Below, piece after piece: positions 34,024-44,398 of a stretch of DNA of 64,000 nt; position 1 is the stretch's first letter, and every line of letters starts with the position of its first letter. The notes beneath the pieces are model-generated. The model saw only the letters and a list, made by a program, of their open reading frames with translations. It was not told where the DNA came from and searched no databases. The DNA lies in NCBI GenBank assembly GCA_019009955.1, contig CM032232.1:136978001-137042000 (forward strand), written 5' to 3'. Both the position numbers and the translations under genes were made by a program. The stretch is from Riptortus pedestris. Taxonomy: Eukaryota > Arthropoda > Insecta > Hemiptera > Alydidae.

Positions 34024-34874
34024 TGTTCAGTCGTCTTTGAATTTAAAATCCCGCGCTTGGATCACTAACCCGCCGCACATATGGAGATCGCGTAGGTGGT
34101 GGCCAGGAGAGGACTCTGCAGCGCTGGCCTACAGGACAAAGAGCCCGCTTGATCTGAGCGGCCATTACATTAGTTCAGTTGGTTTCCATCGCCCGAGTGA
34201 AAAGGACGGGTTGGATGGCTTCGCAAAAAGGGCGGATCGCAGATAAAGGCCACCGCAACCAGTTTTCCCCAGCTAGAAGACAGAATCTCATTGAGAACAC
34301 AAAACAACGCAGGAAGAAAAATCCACTTCATGGAAAGTATATGTTTCCCGAAGGTACCTATTTCTCATTATAATGCTAGCATTATTTCCGTAAACAATTA
34401 AATGAGTACTAATAATATAAGACCGGTCGATCATTATTTAGAGTACACATATATTATTGGCTTGCCGCTAAAGTTTATAATCCAAAACATAGGGCTAAAC
34501 ATTGTGGTCTACCTAGGTTGTACCGTCGTATTTTATAAAGTTAAATTTCCTTTGTTTTCTCAACATCTATATCAATAAATGTTAACGTTTGTGTCAATTA
34601 GATATAAGGTTAGCCCCTAGATTAGCATTCTTTTAAGGTTTATGTTGTATAAAATTAGCTGCATTACTATAAAGTTTATTATATGTTACTTATTCAATAT
34701 ATACTTGATTCTTTGGAGAACTCAACTAGTGACTTGTATTATTCACCCTCATCTTTCCATAAAATAGTAAATATTTCAGTCTAATGCCTTCTTATTAGGA
34801 AATTATCTCTTTAATACTTTTATTTCAGTTTAATGCTTCTTATTATTGCCTTTAAAAAGCTTCCAGCCCTTACA
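34024..34874 (+). mobile_element. Solo LTR, 851 bp, with 5-bp target duplication
   Basis: Starts TGTTCAGTCGTC and ends CCAGCCCTTACA. It is flanked by GTTGT at 34019-34023 and 34875-34879. A second member lies inverted at 52780-53645 and still has the leader after the LTR, which sets the orientation. The 5-bp duplication and that leader fit BEL/Pao or Ty3/gypsy. Short open frames at its 5' side are not recognised as protein. Confidence 0.9.
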
Positions 34875-34884
34875 GTTGTAGACC

Positions 34885-35270
34885 ACAGACTTAATTTGTT
34901 TGTTAAATTTTGTCACATTTTAGAATTTTGTGTATGTATGAGAATATGTTGTAAATGCATGAGCTGCTTTCCGTCAATAGTTCTTGTAAGTCGTAGGGGA
35001 AGTCCTGGTGTTGTCGTTTTCGGCATTCTGACGGTGTATGTCTTATCGTCAATGAATGTTTTAAAGTTGAGCAAGTGGGCCTGTCTGTCCTTGTCATTAA
35101 ATATTGAGTTTGTTAATTCGGTTTGGCCGATTCTAAGTCTCGAGAGAACTACTTCTTCTCTCCTAGAGTTTCTGAAACTTGATGCCCACATACAAACAGT
35201 GTTGTATGTATGCAAAAAAAAAAATAGAATTCCTTTAATTTTATTGCCTTGTTTATAGTAAGAGCAAATC
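34885..35270 (-). pseudogene. Non-LTR retrotransposon ORF2 C-terminal tail
   Basis: A minus-strand frame includes SRREEVVLSRLRIGQTELTNS, then in a neighbouring frame DRPTCSTLKHSLTIRHTPSEC. This is the EEVVLxRLRxG...H...C tail of jockey/I-type ORF2. Frameshifts and the lack of upstream reverse transcriptase mark it as a dead 5'-truncated copy. The solo LTR inserted 10 bp from its left edge. Confidence 0.8.
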
Positions 35271-35303
35271 GAGAAATGCAAAGTTATTATTTGTTATTCC
35301 AGC

Positions 35304-35352
35304 CCTAAGGGAATTTGCTTAGTTTGTGCAGCCCATGTCTGAAGGACTTTTT
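35304..35352 (+). mobile_element. Family H, 3' end fragment
   Basis: CTAAGGGAATTTGCTTAGTTTGTGCAGCCCATG followed by TGAAGGACTTTTTT is a worn 3' terminus. The rest of the element is absent. Confidence 0.6.
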
Positions 35353-36102
35353 TTTTCCTTTCGAAAAGATGAGAAATTTTTTGTCACAAACGACTGATTT
35401 GAAACTGCGTGAAAAGTGCTTTGCCATCAAAACAACCCTATTTTCCTGATTACTCTAAAAGAGCCGGAATTCAATTTTCACTGGAAAGAATGGGATACTA
35501 TTATCTAAATTATTCACAAATTGTGTTTCATTTCTCTCAATGACCCCATTACCTAATGACCTGTTTCATTTTCCTGAACGACCTACATTCAATTTGTTTC
35601 TAATTTCCACTAGTGTAAAGGGAGAATATTCTTTATTGACTAAAAACTGGGGAATAATGGGAAAGTTGGCGGAAGGAAAGGTGAATAAACAAAAGTACAT
35701 TAGTGAAAGATATAAAGGAAATTCTATATTTAGAGGTGAGAATTCCCCCAAGGGAATTCAAAATTAAGAAATTTCTAGGCGAATATTAAAATGTGTATTT
35801 CTCATACTATAAATAACCATGATCTACTTTTTTCTTAAATATATTTCAACATTAGTGAAATATTAATACACTATATTAAAAAAAAAAAAAAAACACAGGC
35901 TTTACTGCGGGCTGAAAACCAGAAAGTACGAATACCTTGCTTAATACTTAAGCTACGAATGATATTTCCATACTACTCGTAACGGAGATATTATGAATTT
36001 TCGTATACCCCGCGCTATAACACTCTCCTTATTCCTAGTACGGTTTCAACGATTAACTACTATGTTCCGATGATCTTAAGTAATATTAATACATTATTAA
36101 AA
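35353..36102. other. Unrecognised AT-rich DNA with a poly(A) run
   Basis: Open frames of about 60-75 codons on both strands at 35540-35767 have no recognisable motif. A 16-base A run is at about 35879-35894, followed by family H-like phrases (GTAACGGAGATATTATGAATTTTCG) in decayed form. Confidence 0.45.
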
Positions 36103-36725
36103 AAAAGTCCGTCACGCAGGGGCTGCGTACTATTAACACAATAACTCTGCATACTGGTAACACAATACCACCGTGATTAGATAATGAGAAATCTATCAGT
36201 TAATTAAAATAAATTCCCAACTGAAACGGCTTCTGAATTGTAAGAATAATTACTATTTTAATAACTCAAATTTTCAAGAAGGGGGAGGGGGCGGATGAAC
36301 AGAACGTATTTGCATAAATCTCACAAAGTAACGCAGGTAAGGTAAGGTTACAAACGACAGGCAAGGTTAGAAGAAGCTTCCACCTGAGCCAAGAAATGAC
36401 GAAGATAATCCAAACTATACCCGACCACAGACTTCATAAAAATGCAAATATCTCGGTTAATATTCAAGATAGAGAATAAATGTATATAGCAATATTTATA
36501 GTAAATTTAATTTGCAATAACATTGGTTCTATATAATTTTTCGATTTGATGTATAATAACGGAGATATTTTGATTTTTCGAAAATCCCCCCTCTAAACCC
36601 CCCCTCCCTCTGGTCCGATTTCAGCCATTAACGAACTTGATCTGTCTTTTTACATAAAACGGTAAAATACCGAGTTTCGTAACGATCAAACAAAAACTGC
36701 GACCGCTAATATAATATATATATAT
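36103..36725 (-). mobile_element. Family H, 3' half (left part of the copy split by BEL)
   Basis: Left terminus AAAAAGTCCGTCACGCAGGG, then a deletion of the usual CTAAGCAGATTTCCC segment. It contains AATATCTCGGTTAATATTC, AACGGAGATATTTTG and GCGACCGCTAAT, and stops in TA-rich sequence where the BEL LTR begins. The 5' half continues at 43183. Confidence 0.85.
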
Positions 36726-37650
36726 TGAAGCTCCTAACACCGACTGCTGTTGTAATTATAAAATTAATAATGGTCTTCTCCTATAATAATAAAAAAAATA
36801 ACAAGAAAGATGCTTCCTTTAAAGGTAATGATACTAAAATTAATATTATATTATAAACTAATTAGTCAACTACTGAGCTCTTAATAACATAATAATAATG
36901 ACAATGATAATCTTAACTGTAGACAGAGAGAGAGAAAGAGAGATGGCCGGGAACACTTGGTGTCCGCTTGAGGCGAAGTCATATAGGTGGATGTACCCGT
37001 ATGAAAATGATGTGGCAGCTGGGCCGGTGTGAACGGTGATGCCTTATTGAAGGTCTAGGCCGAACTGATAGGTGATGGGCAGCTGGGCCGGTGTGAACGA
37101 TGTAGCCTTGATGAAGGTCTATGCCGAACTGATAGGTGATGGGCAGCTGGGCCGGTGTGAACGATGTAGACTTGATGAAGGTCTATGCCGAACTGATAGG
37201 TGATGGGCAACTGGGCCGGTGTGAACGATGTAGCCTTGATGAAGGACTATGCCGAACTGATAGGTGATGGGCAGCTGGGCCGGTGTGAACGATGTAGCCT
37301 TGATGAAGGTCTATGCCGAACTGATAGGTGATGGGCAGCTGGGCCGGTGTGAACGATGTAGCCTTGATGAAGGACTATGCCGAACTGATAGGTGATGGGC
37401 AGCTGGGCCGGTGTGAACGATGTAGCCTTGATGAAGGTCTATGCCGAACTGATAGTTTGGTTAATCCCTGCAGCCTGGGAAGAGCTTGAGAAAACTAGGC
37501 GATAAGAGAGTTTGGGGATTATCCTGGCGTCTGGCTCTATCTCTCTCTCTCTCCCGCTTGGGCAGCTCTGTCAAGTGCTGCCATCATGTGGCAGCTACAC
37601 GTATTACATTTATTACGGTTACATTACCTAATGCTATTGTTGCCGCAACA
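36726..37650 (-). repeat. BEL 3' LTR with 64-bp tandem repeats
   Basis: 925 bp. Seven occurrences of GAACTGATAG, starting near 37062 and spaced 64 bp where regular, mark a tandem array with unit phrases GGTGATGGGCAGCTGGGCCG and TGTAGCCTTGATGAAGG. Relative to the 5' LTR it lacks about 100 bp after CGACTGCTGTT but has about three more repeat units. Confidence 0.92.
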
Positions 37651-37680
37651 TTCCGCCCACCAAAATTTTAATAAAAATTT

Positions 37681-40600
37681 TTAAATATTACCATCAGAAT
37701 TGATTGCCTTCAGAGGAACCAATTTGGCAACTGGCCTTTTGTACACTCGGTTCCAGAAGTGTTGAGAAGTCTGACGGACCATGTCCCATCTCCTTAATGG
37801 GCTGATCTTCTCTCCTATATAGTTGTCTTCTGGTACTGACGTAAGAGGACGGCCCCCCAAGAAGTGTCCTGGAGTGAGATACTCGATGGCCTCGTTGTCG
37901 CTTCCTACAGGAGTTAAGGGCCTAGAGTTTGAGATGCCTTTGATGTTGCAAAGGACTGTCGCTAATTCCTCAAATGTCATGGGTGTGTCACCAATTACTC
38001 TGTTGAGGATGGACTTGGCAGCCTTGATTGCTGCCTCCCAGATTCCCCCAAAATGTGGTGCAAAAGGTGGGTTGTATGACCACTCTATAGACTCGTCTGC
38101 AGCATGGTTTGCCATTGCCTCTTGGGTTGAAGAAGACTCGAAGAGCATGAGGATGTCCTTCAACTTGTTGGCAGCACCAACGAAGTTCGTGCCACAGTCC
38201 GTGTAGATATGGACGGGTCTTCCTCTGCGAGCCGCGAATCTATCTAACGCTGCGAGAGATGACTCGGTGGAGCAGCGAGAAACTAGCTCAAGTTGTACAG
38301 CTTTCGTGACCATGCATATGAAGAGGCAAAGGTATGCCTTTCCGAGGGATGCCTTTCTTCTTGAAGACTCGCGGATGGCAAATGGCCCGCCAAGGTCAAT
38401 GCCAACATGATGAAAGACTTGGCGATCCTTCAGGCGATAATCTGGTAGGTTTCCCATTTGAGGGGCTTCGGGAAGGTGACTTGTTTTATAGCATTTGATG
38501 CACTTAAATATACGATCACGTACAAGATTTCTTACTGAGGTTATCCAGAACTTAGTGTGGAGCATGGCTCTAAGTCCCGTGGGGCCTAAATGTAGGTAGG
38601 ACTTATGGTGGTGGTCGACAATTAGTCTGGCTAAGTGGCTTTTACCTGAAAGAATGATTGGATGCTTGGCATCATACCTCAAGTAGGAATGCTGTTGTCT
38701 GCTGCCCACCCTGAAGACCCCGTCTTCATCGAGAAAGGCATTCAAGGATTTCAAATACTTGGGGTCCAACTTGTGATGGTCATTGGTGACTCGCACGCAT
38801 ATTTTCAGAGTTTCTCTCAACTCTGGGACTGTAATAGGCCCTGTTCTAGCTCTCTGGTTTCTCTTGATACTCAAGAACCGGAGAACATAGGAGAATGTTC
38901 TAAGGAGTTTCAAATAAGATGAACACCGTTGGAAACAGGATATGATGTAGGGTGTAGGATCTTCTTCCGACGACAAGAGCACAAGGTGTTCCTTCTTCAA
39001 CTCAGGCAAGTCAACGCTCTTCATTTTTGGAGATGGCCATTGGTCAGGTGGAAGTAGTAACCATGTTGGCCCCGCCCACCATAGAGAATGGTAGGCAATT
39101 GCAGCTGGCAGGAGTCCTCTAGAACTGCAGTCAGCAGGATTATCCGTGGTCCTGACATAATTACATTGGCTACTGTGAGTAAACTCTAAAATCTGTACTA
39201 CCCGATGCGCAACGAATGCGTTGAGCATCTTTGAAGGAGTAGACAGCCATCCTAGAACCACCTTAGAATCTGTAAAGAGTTTTACATCATGTATGTTTAA
39301 CCTTTCGACAAACTTGTCACAGGATCTAAACAGTTTGCTTAGCAACAAGGCACCAGATAGTTCAAGCCGGGGTAACGTCATAGACTTGATGGGAGCAAGT
39401 TTGGTTTTCGCTCTAAGAAGGTGAACATTCGAGCTGTCATCAGTCCTGTTTAAGAGATACAAGACGGCTGAGTAACCTCTTTCTGATGCGTCGCAAAACC
39501 CAACAATGGTGGAAGTTTTCCTGAATTTGGGAATGATGCAACGCTGAACTCGAACTTCAGAAATTTTGTTAAGCTGGGACAGGAATTGATGCCATTGCTT
39601 GCATACTTCTGGAGGACCTAACTCATCCCAACCGTAATTTGAAATCCACATATCTTGGAGAATGATCTTTGCGTAGAAGACCACGGGCGAAAGAAAGCCC
39701 AAAGGGTCGTAGATAAGTGGAATACCGGACAGTATTGACCTCTTGGAGGAATGCCAGTTAGGGTTGGTGTGTTGATAGGTAAAGATATCACGGGATGGTA
39801 TCCATTGCATACCCAGAAGCTTAAGTTTTGGTTCATCTTCTGAGTTCAATGTAACGGCTGAAGCTTGACATTGATTCTCTTCAAGCTCGGATAGCGATTG
39901 ATGACTATTGCTTGCCCATTTGCTCAATTGGAAGCAACCTTTACCCAGAAGTGCCATGAGTTGTGTCTTAAACTCTTGAGCCTCTTCAACAGATAGTGCA
40001 CCAGTCACGACGTCGTCAACATAAATGTCTTCCATGAGTGCTCTTGAAGCTAGGGGATACGAAGATTCCTCGTCCTGAGATTGGATGAAAAGGTTGACGC
40101 TGGTGTTTGACTTGGGATGGGCCTTGACAGGGCCTGCTACAATGAAGCCGAAGGTGGTTGGCAACAACTTCGGAATGGCTGGGTTGACAGTTATTGGCTT
40201 GCCAGTGATAATGTCAAAGAATAAGTCACCTCCAAGGAGGAAGTCGATGGATCCAGGTTTCCAGAAATCAGGATCCGCGAGAGCGTAGCCTTTGTAGTAT
40301 TCTTGAATCGTCATTGGCAACTGGGTGCGAGGTAGATCAGTAGTGATTTGGGAGACGACTATGACATCAGTGCTCAGAGGATAAGAGGATGATTTTATAA
40401 CTGGCCTTATGCAGCATTGCACCTTGCCAAGAGTGTTGGACAAGCTTACAAGGCCAATTCCTGAAATGCTGTGTCCACTAGGCTGGATAGGAAAGCCTAG
40501 CCTCTGTGCACAGTCATGAGTCATGAAGGAGAATTGGCTCCCGCTGTCGGTGACAACTCTGATTGTTCTGAAATTTCCAGAAGCGTCCTTTACTTGGATT

Positions 40601-42078
40601 AGAGCAGTTCCCAAGAGGACCTCACCTTCACCTGAGACATGATGTGCCTTGCCAAGGGTGATCCCTTCTGAGTCCTTCGGCACTGAAGCCGAAGTCGGAG
40701 TTGCGGAAACAGGTACGTGGGGCTGATGGAGCCATGTGTGGTGTTTCTCTCCACAATTCTGACATCTCCTCTCCGATTGACAGGCATTAATTTTATGTTT
40801 TTGGGATAAGCAGTTTAGGCAGCCAGACCATGCCTTCAACAACGTTCTTCTTTCCCCTGGGGAAGAACTGCGGAACGTAGAGCACTGGTAGAGGTTGTGC
40901 TGAGCCTTGCAAACCGGACAGCTGAGTCGAAGAAATCCTGAGCCTTTAGTCGTCTGTTTCTTAGAAGATGAGCGATTGCCCGAAATTCCGTCTTCTTCAT
41001 TGACGAAAAGCAGAGTATTGACCTTCTTGTTCATGCAACCTTGTTTGAACGTACGGTTAGAGGTCGTGGAATCCTTAGAATGGTATAAAGAAGACTGCGG
41101 GACCGAAGGACTCTTGTAATCGTCGGTCGTCAGGTCCAAAGTTTTCCACTCCACCTTTATGAAGGTCACTAACCGCTCAAATGGAGGAAACTCAACGTGA
41201 GCTACTTCCTTTTCAAAATCCTTCCGTGTTGCTGGATCCAGGCATCTAAGTACCAGATAGGATAAGATAAAGTCATCCGCGTCTTTGATTCCTAGCTGCT
41301 TAAAAGCGGAGACGCTCTCCAGAACGACTGTAATAAAATGCTTAAGGCTACTGGCAGTTGGCCTGCTCCTGAACGGAACATAGTTCAAAATTGTCCTCAA
41401 ATAGCTTCCGGTGAGGCGTCTCTTGTCATCGTAATTCTCCTTCAAGATTTTCCAAGCCTGCTCGTAATTGTAGTCCATCAGAGGAACACTTCGGATCAGA
41501 GAAAGAGCGGGACCTCTCAAACATGAAACTAAAAAATGAAATTTCTCAATGTTAGATAAGGTAGGCTCCTCATGTATCAAGGAGACAAATGTGTCCCTGA
41601 AAAGCGGCCATTCGCTCTGATTTCCTGAGAAATCAGGGAGGTTGATCTGTGGGAGGCGTCCACGGATAGAACGGGACTCATTTAGAGAGCTACCCGCTAA
41701 TGTACCTGCGTTAACCTCTGAATTCTGGGTTAAGGGAGCAGAAACAGGCGTTGGATTCATGTGCGATTCATAAATTGCACAGGCCTCATAATAATAACGC
41801 TTCGTCGCTGTGTGCAATTTCTCCTCATTCTCACTTGGAAATGAGGCAGAAATGTTTGCTGCCGAGTGGGCTTCCAGCAGCTTCTGCCATGTATCTTTGA
41901 AGCTTTCAAAGTATGGCTTCAGCTCGCGGAACATACCCTTAAATAAGAAGAGTTGAGTGGCATCTTTGACTATTAGACGTCCTTGGTCCAGTATTCCTTT
42001 TATTTCTGATGTGGTGTCCCGAAGTTTTGACTTCAGGCCGTTAATGTGGGCCGCAGTTTGCGAATCCAGCTTCTCCAT
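37681..42078 (-). CDS. BEL/Pao Gag-Pol polyprotein, 1465 codons, reverse transcriptase largely deleted
   Basis: A single open frame starts at ATG 42078, 257 bp inside the 5' LTR. In order: Gag-like region with LPQINLPDFSG...W..F (about 142-300, DUF1759-like); CxxC finger and CCHC knuckles (about 387-450, including CQNCGEKHH); aspartic protease with DSGSQ (511-515); reverse-transcriptase remnant starting just before YVDD (686-689); RNase H with D863, E906 and D937; zinc-binding integrase N-domain (H-H...CIKC, about 1155-1197); integrase core with D1228, D1294 and E1348; C-terminal YKRPVAKLVPL. The fingers and most of the palm are missing between about 660 and 676, and the stretch after QHFWNR (about 1445) jumps straight to the C-terminus. 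Both gaps keep the frame. The family normally makes Gag, cuts it with the protease, and copies RNA to DNA in cytoplasmic particles; this protein could not polymerise. Confidence 0.95.
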   Translation of the reverse strand: MEKLDSQTAAHINGLKSKLRDTTSEIKGILDQGRLIVKDATQLFLFKGMFRELKPYFESFKDTWQKLLEAHSAANISASFPSENEEKLHTATKRYYYEACAIYESHMNPTPVSAPLTQNSEVNAGTLAGSSLNESRSIRGRLPQINLPDFSGNQSEWPLFRDTFVSLIHEEPTLSNIEKFHFLVSCLRGPALSLIRSVPLMDYNYEQAWKILKENYDDKRRLTGSYLRTILNYVPFRSRPTASSLKHFITVVLESVSAFKQLGIKDADDFILSYLVLRCLDPATRKDFEKEVAHVEFPPFERLVTFIKVEWKTLDLTTDDYKSPSVPQSSLYHSKDSTTSNRTFKQGCMNKKVNTLLFVNEEDGISGNRSSSKKQTTKGSGFLRLSCPVCKAQHNLYQCSTFRSSSPGERRTLLKAWSGCLNCLSQKHKINACQSERRCQNCGEKHHTWLHQPHVPVSATPTSASVPKDSEGITLGKAHHVSGEGEVLLGTALIQVKDASGNFRTIRVVTDSGSQFSFMTHDCAQRLGFPIQPSGHSISGIGLVSLSNTLGKVQCCIRPVIKSSSYPLSTDVIVVSQITTDLPRTQLPMTIQEYYKGYALADPDFWKPGSIDFLLGGDLFFDIITGKPITVNPAIPKLLPTTFGFIVAGPVKAHPKSNTSVNLFIQSQDEESSYPLASRALMEDIYVDDVVTGALSVEEAQEFKTQLMALLGKGCFQLSKWASNSHQSLSELEENQCQASAVTLNSEDEPKLKLLGMQWIPSRDIFTYQHTNPNWHSSKRSILSGIPLIYDPLGFLSPVVFYAKIILQDMWISNYGWDELGPPEVCKQWHQFLSQLNKISEVRVQRCIIPKFRKTSTIVGFCDASERGYSAVLYLLNRTDDSSNVHLLRAKTKLAPIKSMTLPRLELSGALLLSKLFRSCDKFVERLNIHDVKLFTDSKVVLGWLSTPSKMLNAFVAHRVVQILEFTHSSQCNYVRTTDNPADCSSRGLLPAAIAYHSLWWAGPTWLLLPPDQWPSPKMKSVDLPELKKEHLVLLSSEEDPTPYIISCFQRCSSYLKLLRTFSYVLRFLSIKRNQRARTGPITVPELRETLKICVRVTNDHHKLDPKYLKSLNAFLDEDGVFRVGSRQQHSYLRYDAKHPIILSGKSHLARLIVDHHHKSYLHLGPTGLRAMLHTKFWITSVRNLVRDRIFKCIKCYKTSHLPEAPQMGNLPDYRLKDRQVFHHVGIDLGGPFAIRESSRRKASLGKAYLCLFICMVTKAVQLELVSRCSTESSLAALDRFAARRGRPVHIYTDCGTNFVGAANKLKDILMLFESSSTQEAMANHAADESIEWSYNPPFAPHFGGIWEAAIKAAKSILNRVIGDTPMTFEELATVLCNIKGISNSRPLTPVGSDNEAIEYLTPGHFLGGRPLTSVPEDNYIGEKISPLRRWDMVRQTSQHFWNRVYKRPVAKLVPLKAINSDGNI

Positions 42079-42335
42079 GTTGTTTATATTTTAAAAACGA
42101 AAAATTAAATTAAATAATTAATACATTAATACTTAAAACCAGTGGGCGTCATGTGAGGCGAACCTATTGAATACATAAATATAATGACATTATATAAACA
42201 AAAGGTCACAATAATTGAATAATAATATTTTAATCCTTTTCTGCTGCGATCCACGCTGGGAGTACCAAAATGTTGGTAAAGCCTTTAATCCGGCCGCCGG
42301 AGGACCAAAATGTTGCAGCGGCTAGGAGATTCGCT
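42079..42335 (-). promoter_or_regulatory. BEL leader with primer-binding-site-like boxes
   Basis: Reading the minus strand from the LTR edge, ATTTTGGTCCTCCGGCGGCC (about 42310-42291) is followed by a second ATTTTGGTACTCCCAGCGTG (about 42272-42253). TGG-starting boxes just inside a 5' LTR are where a tRNA 3' end normally primes minus-strand DNA. Which box is used, and which tRNA, cannot be read from sequence alone. Confidence 0.55.
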
Positions 42336-43177
42336 TGAAGCTCCTAACACCGACTGCTGTTTTGTTATGGCCAGTGTTGGCTAATACAGCTGGTCGCAGC
42401 AGAGAAAGGGGGGTTAGATCATAAAAAAAATGAATAAAATGTATGGTATAGATATTTAATTATAAAATTAATAATGGTCTTCTCCTATAATAATAAAAAA
42501 AATAACAAGAAAGATGCTTCCTTTAAAGGTAATGATACTAAAATTAATATTATATTATAAACTAATTAGTCAACTACTGAGCTCTTAATAACATAATAAT
42601 AATGACAATGATAATCTTAACTGTAGACAGAGAGAGAGAAAGAGAGATGGCCGGGAACACTTGGTGTCCGCTTGAGGCGAAGTCATATAGGTGGATGTAC
42701 CCGTATGAAAATGATGTGGCAGCTGGGCCGGTGTGAACGGTAATGCCTTATTGAAGGTCTAGGCCGAACTGATAGGTGATGGGCAGCTGGGCCGGTGTGA
42801 ACGGTGTAGCCTTGATGAAGGTCTATGCCGAACTGATAGGTGATGGGCAGCTGGGCCGGTGTGAACGGTGATGCCTTGATGAAGGTCTATGCCGAACTGA
42901 TAGGTGATGGGCAGCTGGGCCGGTGTGAACGATGTAGCCTTGATGAAGGTCTATGCCGAACTGATAGTTTGGTTAATCCCTGCAGCCTGGGAAGAGCTTG
43001 AGAAAACTAGGCGATAAGAGAGTTTGGGGATTATCCTGGCGTCTGGCTCTATCTCTCTCTCTCTCTCCCTCACGCCCTCTCTCTCCCGCTTGGGCAGCTC
43101 TGTCAAGTGCTGCCATCATGTGGCAGCTACAAGTATTACATTTATTACGGTTACATTACTTAATGCTATTGTTGCCG

Positions 43178-43182
<5 letters not shown>
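42336..43182 (-). repeat. BEL 5' LTR
   Basis: 847 bp, with the same ends as the 3' LTR and four occurrences of GAACTGATAG. It retains the roughly 100-bp segment (TTATGGCCAGTGTTGGC to GGTATAGATATTTAAT) missing from the other LTR. A CT run near 43051-43085 is longer than in the 3' LTR. Confidence 0.92.
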
Positions 43183-43226
<44 letters not shown>

Positions 43227-43348
43227 GAACGGACCTCATTTTCGTCAACTCCTGGGTAGGATCGATGGACATTTGAAGAAATTTTTCGAAACTCGCGTCA
43301 TGAGTACGACCTCAATTGCTGATTTCCCTAAAGGGAAATCTACTAATA
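43183..43348 (-). mobile_element. Family H, 5' half (right part of the copy split by BEL)
   Basis: A TA run (43183-43221), TTTTGAACGGACCTCATTTTC, AGGATCGATGGACATTTG, CTCGCGTCATGAGTACGAC and the worn palindrome TTTCCCTAAAGGGAAATC. It completes the copy begun at 36103. Confidence 0.85.
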
Positions 43349-44000
43349 AAACTCCATCACCTAGTGGCTAAGCAGATTTTCCAAGCGCAGAGTGGCACAC
43401 TGGTGATCTAATCTAATCATATATTCTTTAAGCATAAGAAAAAATTCGATGAGCAGGAGTGGTGGTTAACTGAAGGCTGAAAGCAAGAAAGTATCTATAA
43501 ATCGCTTAATATTTGTGTTAGTAGAAAATGTACTGAACAACAATTGTATAACATCAATAGTTTAATAAGAATGGTTTTACAACATTTCGAGTCAGGAACA
43601 TTTAATCTTAATTGAAGACGTCATCACACAACATACTTGTATTTGTCTCATAAATTTCCGCTAAATCAATTTAAGCTTGAAACAAGGCTCTCTCAGTTGA
43701 TGTTAACTGAATGCTGCATATTATGAAAATGTAAATATCTCGGTTATTATTCGAAAAAAAATTATTAAGTTTTTAAACTAAAAAAAAAAAAATTCTTACA
43801 AAATTAAATTTGCGACTATTTAAATCATATGCGATTGATGGACTTATATTAACAGATATGTTTTGAATTTCAGGTTTTCTTCCGTCTAAACCCCCCCCCC
43901 CTTCCTCCTTTCGGTCCGATTTCAGCAAACGAACTGTACTCACGCTCTGATAGCAAGAACGTCAAGAATGACTTCATCTCATTTTCTCTATTTATCTCTA
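43349..44000. other. Decayed family H-like DNA
   Basis: Phrases such as CACCTAGTGGCTAAGCAGATTTTCC (43360-43385), GGAGTGGTGGTTAACTGAAGG and AATATCTCGGTTATTATTCG show an old minus-oriented long-variant copy. A C-rich run is at 43891-43901. No gene is supported. Confidence 0.55.
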
Positions 44001-44003
44001 TTT

Positions 44004-44095
44004 AGGGGCTCAGGTTAGCCATGTGAGATAAAGCGTTGACCTTAATCTCAAATGGTAAACGTGGCTAGAAAAGGGAAAAAATAACTTAGTTACCC
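44004..44095 (+). mobile_element. tRNA-derived SINE with internal deletion
   Basis: AGGGGCTCAGGTTAGCCATG and AAAGCGTTGACCTTAATCTC match the SINE at 33791. The sequence then jumps from TGGTAAAC to GTGGCTAGAAAAGGG, losing the B-box. Confidence 0.75.
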
Positions 44096-44398
44096 CTTCA
44101 GGGTTTTTAATTTTCAACAATTCCATCACTAATACATCTCATGTTCATCTTAAATTTAACATTGAGGTTACGCAGTGTTACGTTTATCACAAAAATAATG
44201 AACATTGATTATTAGTGTTCTTTCGGATGGGAAAATTAAAACCACAAACTTTAACGCTATTACCACTACTCAATTTATTTGAGGGTCACGACTTTTATTG
44301 ACATACATGATAAATTATTTTACATCACTCTGATCTGAAAGTAGTTACTTTCGCTACCGTATGTAAGTATGGAAAGTGGGTCTTTTTATAATAACTTG

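Larger units (their letters stand above)
36726..43182 (-). mobile_element. BEL/Pao-type LTR retrotransposon, internally deleted
   Basis: Structure: LTR (36726-37650), internal region with one open frame, LTR (42336-43182). Both LTRs start TGAAGCTCCTAACACC and end GTTGCCGCAACA as written on the plus strand. The left LTR abuts a purine-rich tract on the coding strand (GGTGGGCGGAA, plus 37651-37662), marking it as the 3' LTR. The element sits in the TA tract of a family H copy; a TA-only duplication cannot be told from the microsatellite. The two LTRs differ by a 101-bp-class gap in the left one and by copy number of a 64-bp repeat. The protein lacks most of its reverse transcriptase, so mobility would need help from an intact relative. 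Confidence 0.95.

Noticed and set aside
34037..34373. Two overlapping plus-strand frames of 64-69 codons as small genes
   Set aside because: They lie at the 5' side of a solo LTR and are not kept open in the second LTR copy at 52780-53645.
37823..41526. Plus-strand open frames of 60-127 codons opposite the BEL ORF
   Set aside because: They are shadows of the 1465-codon minus-strand frame, which has clear domains.
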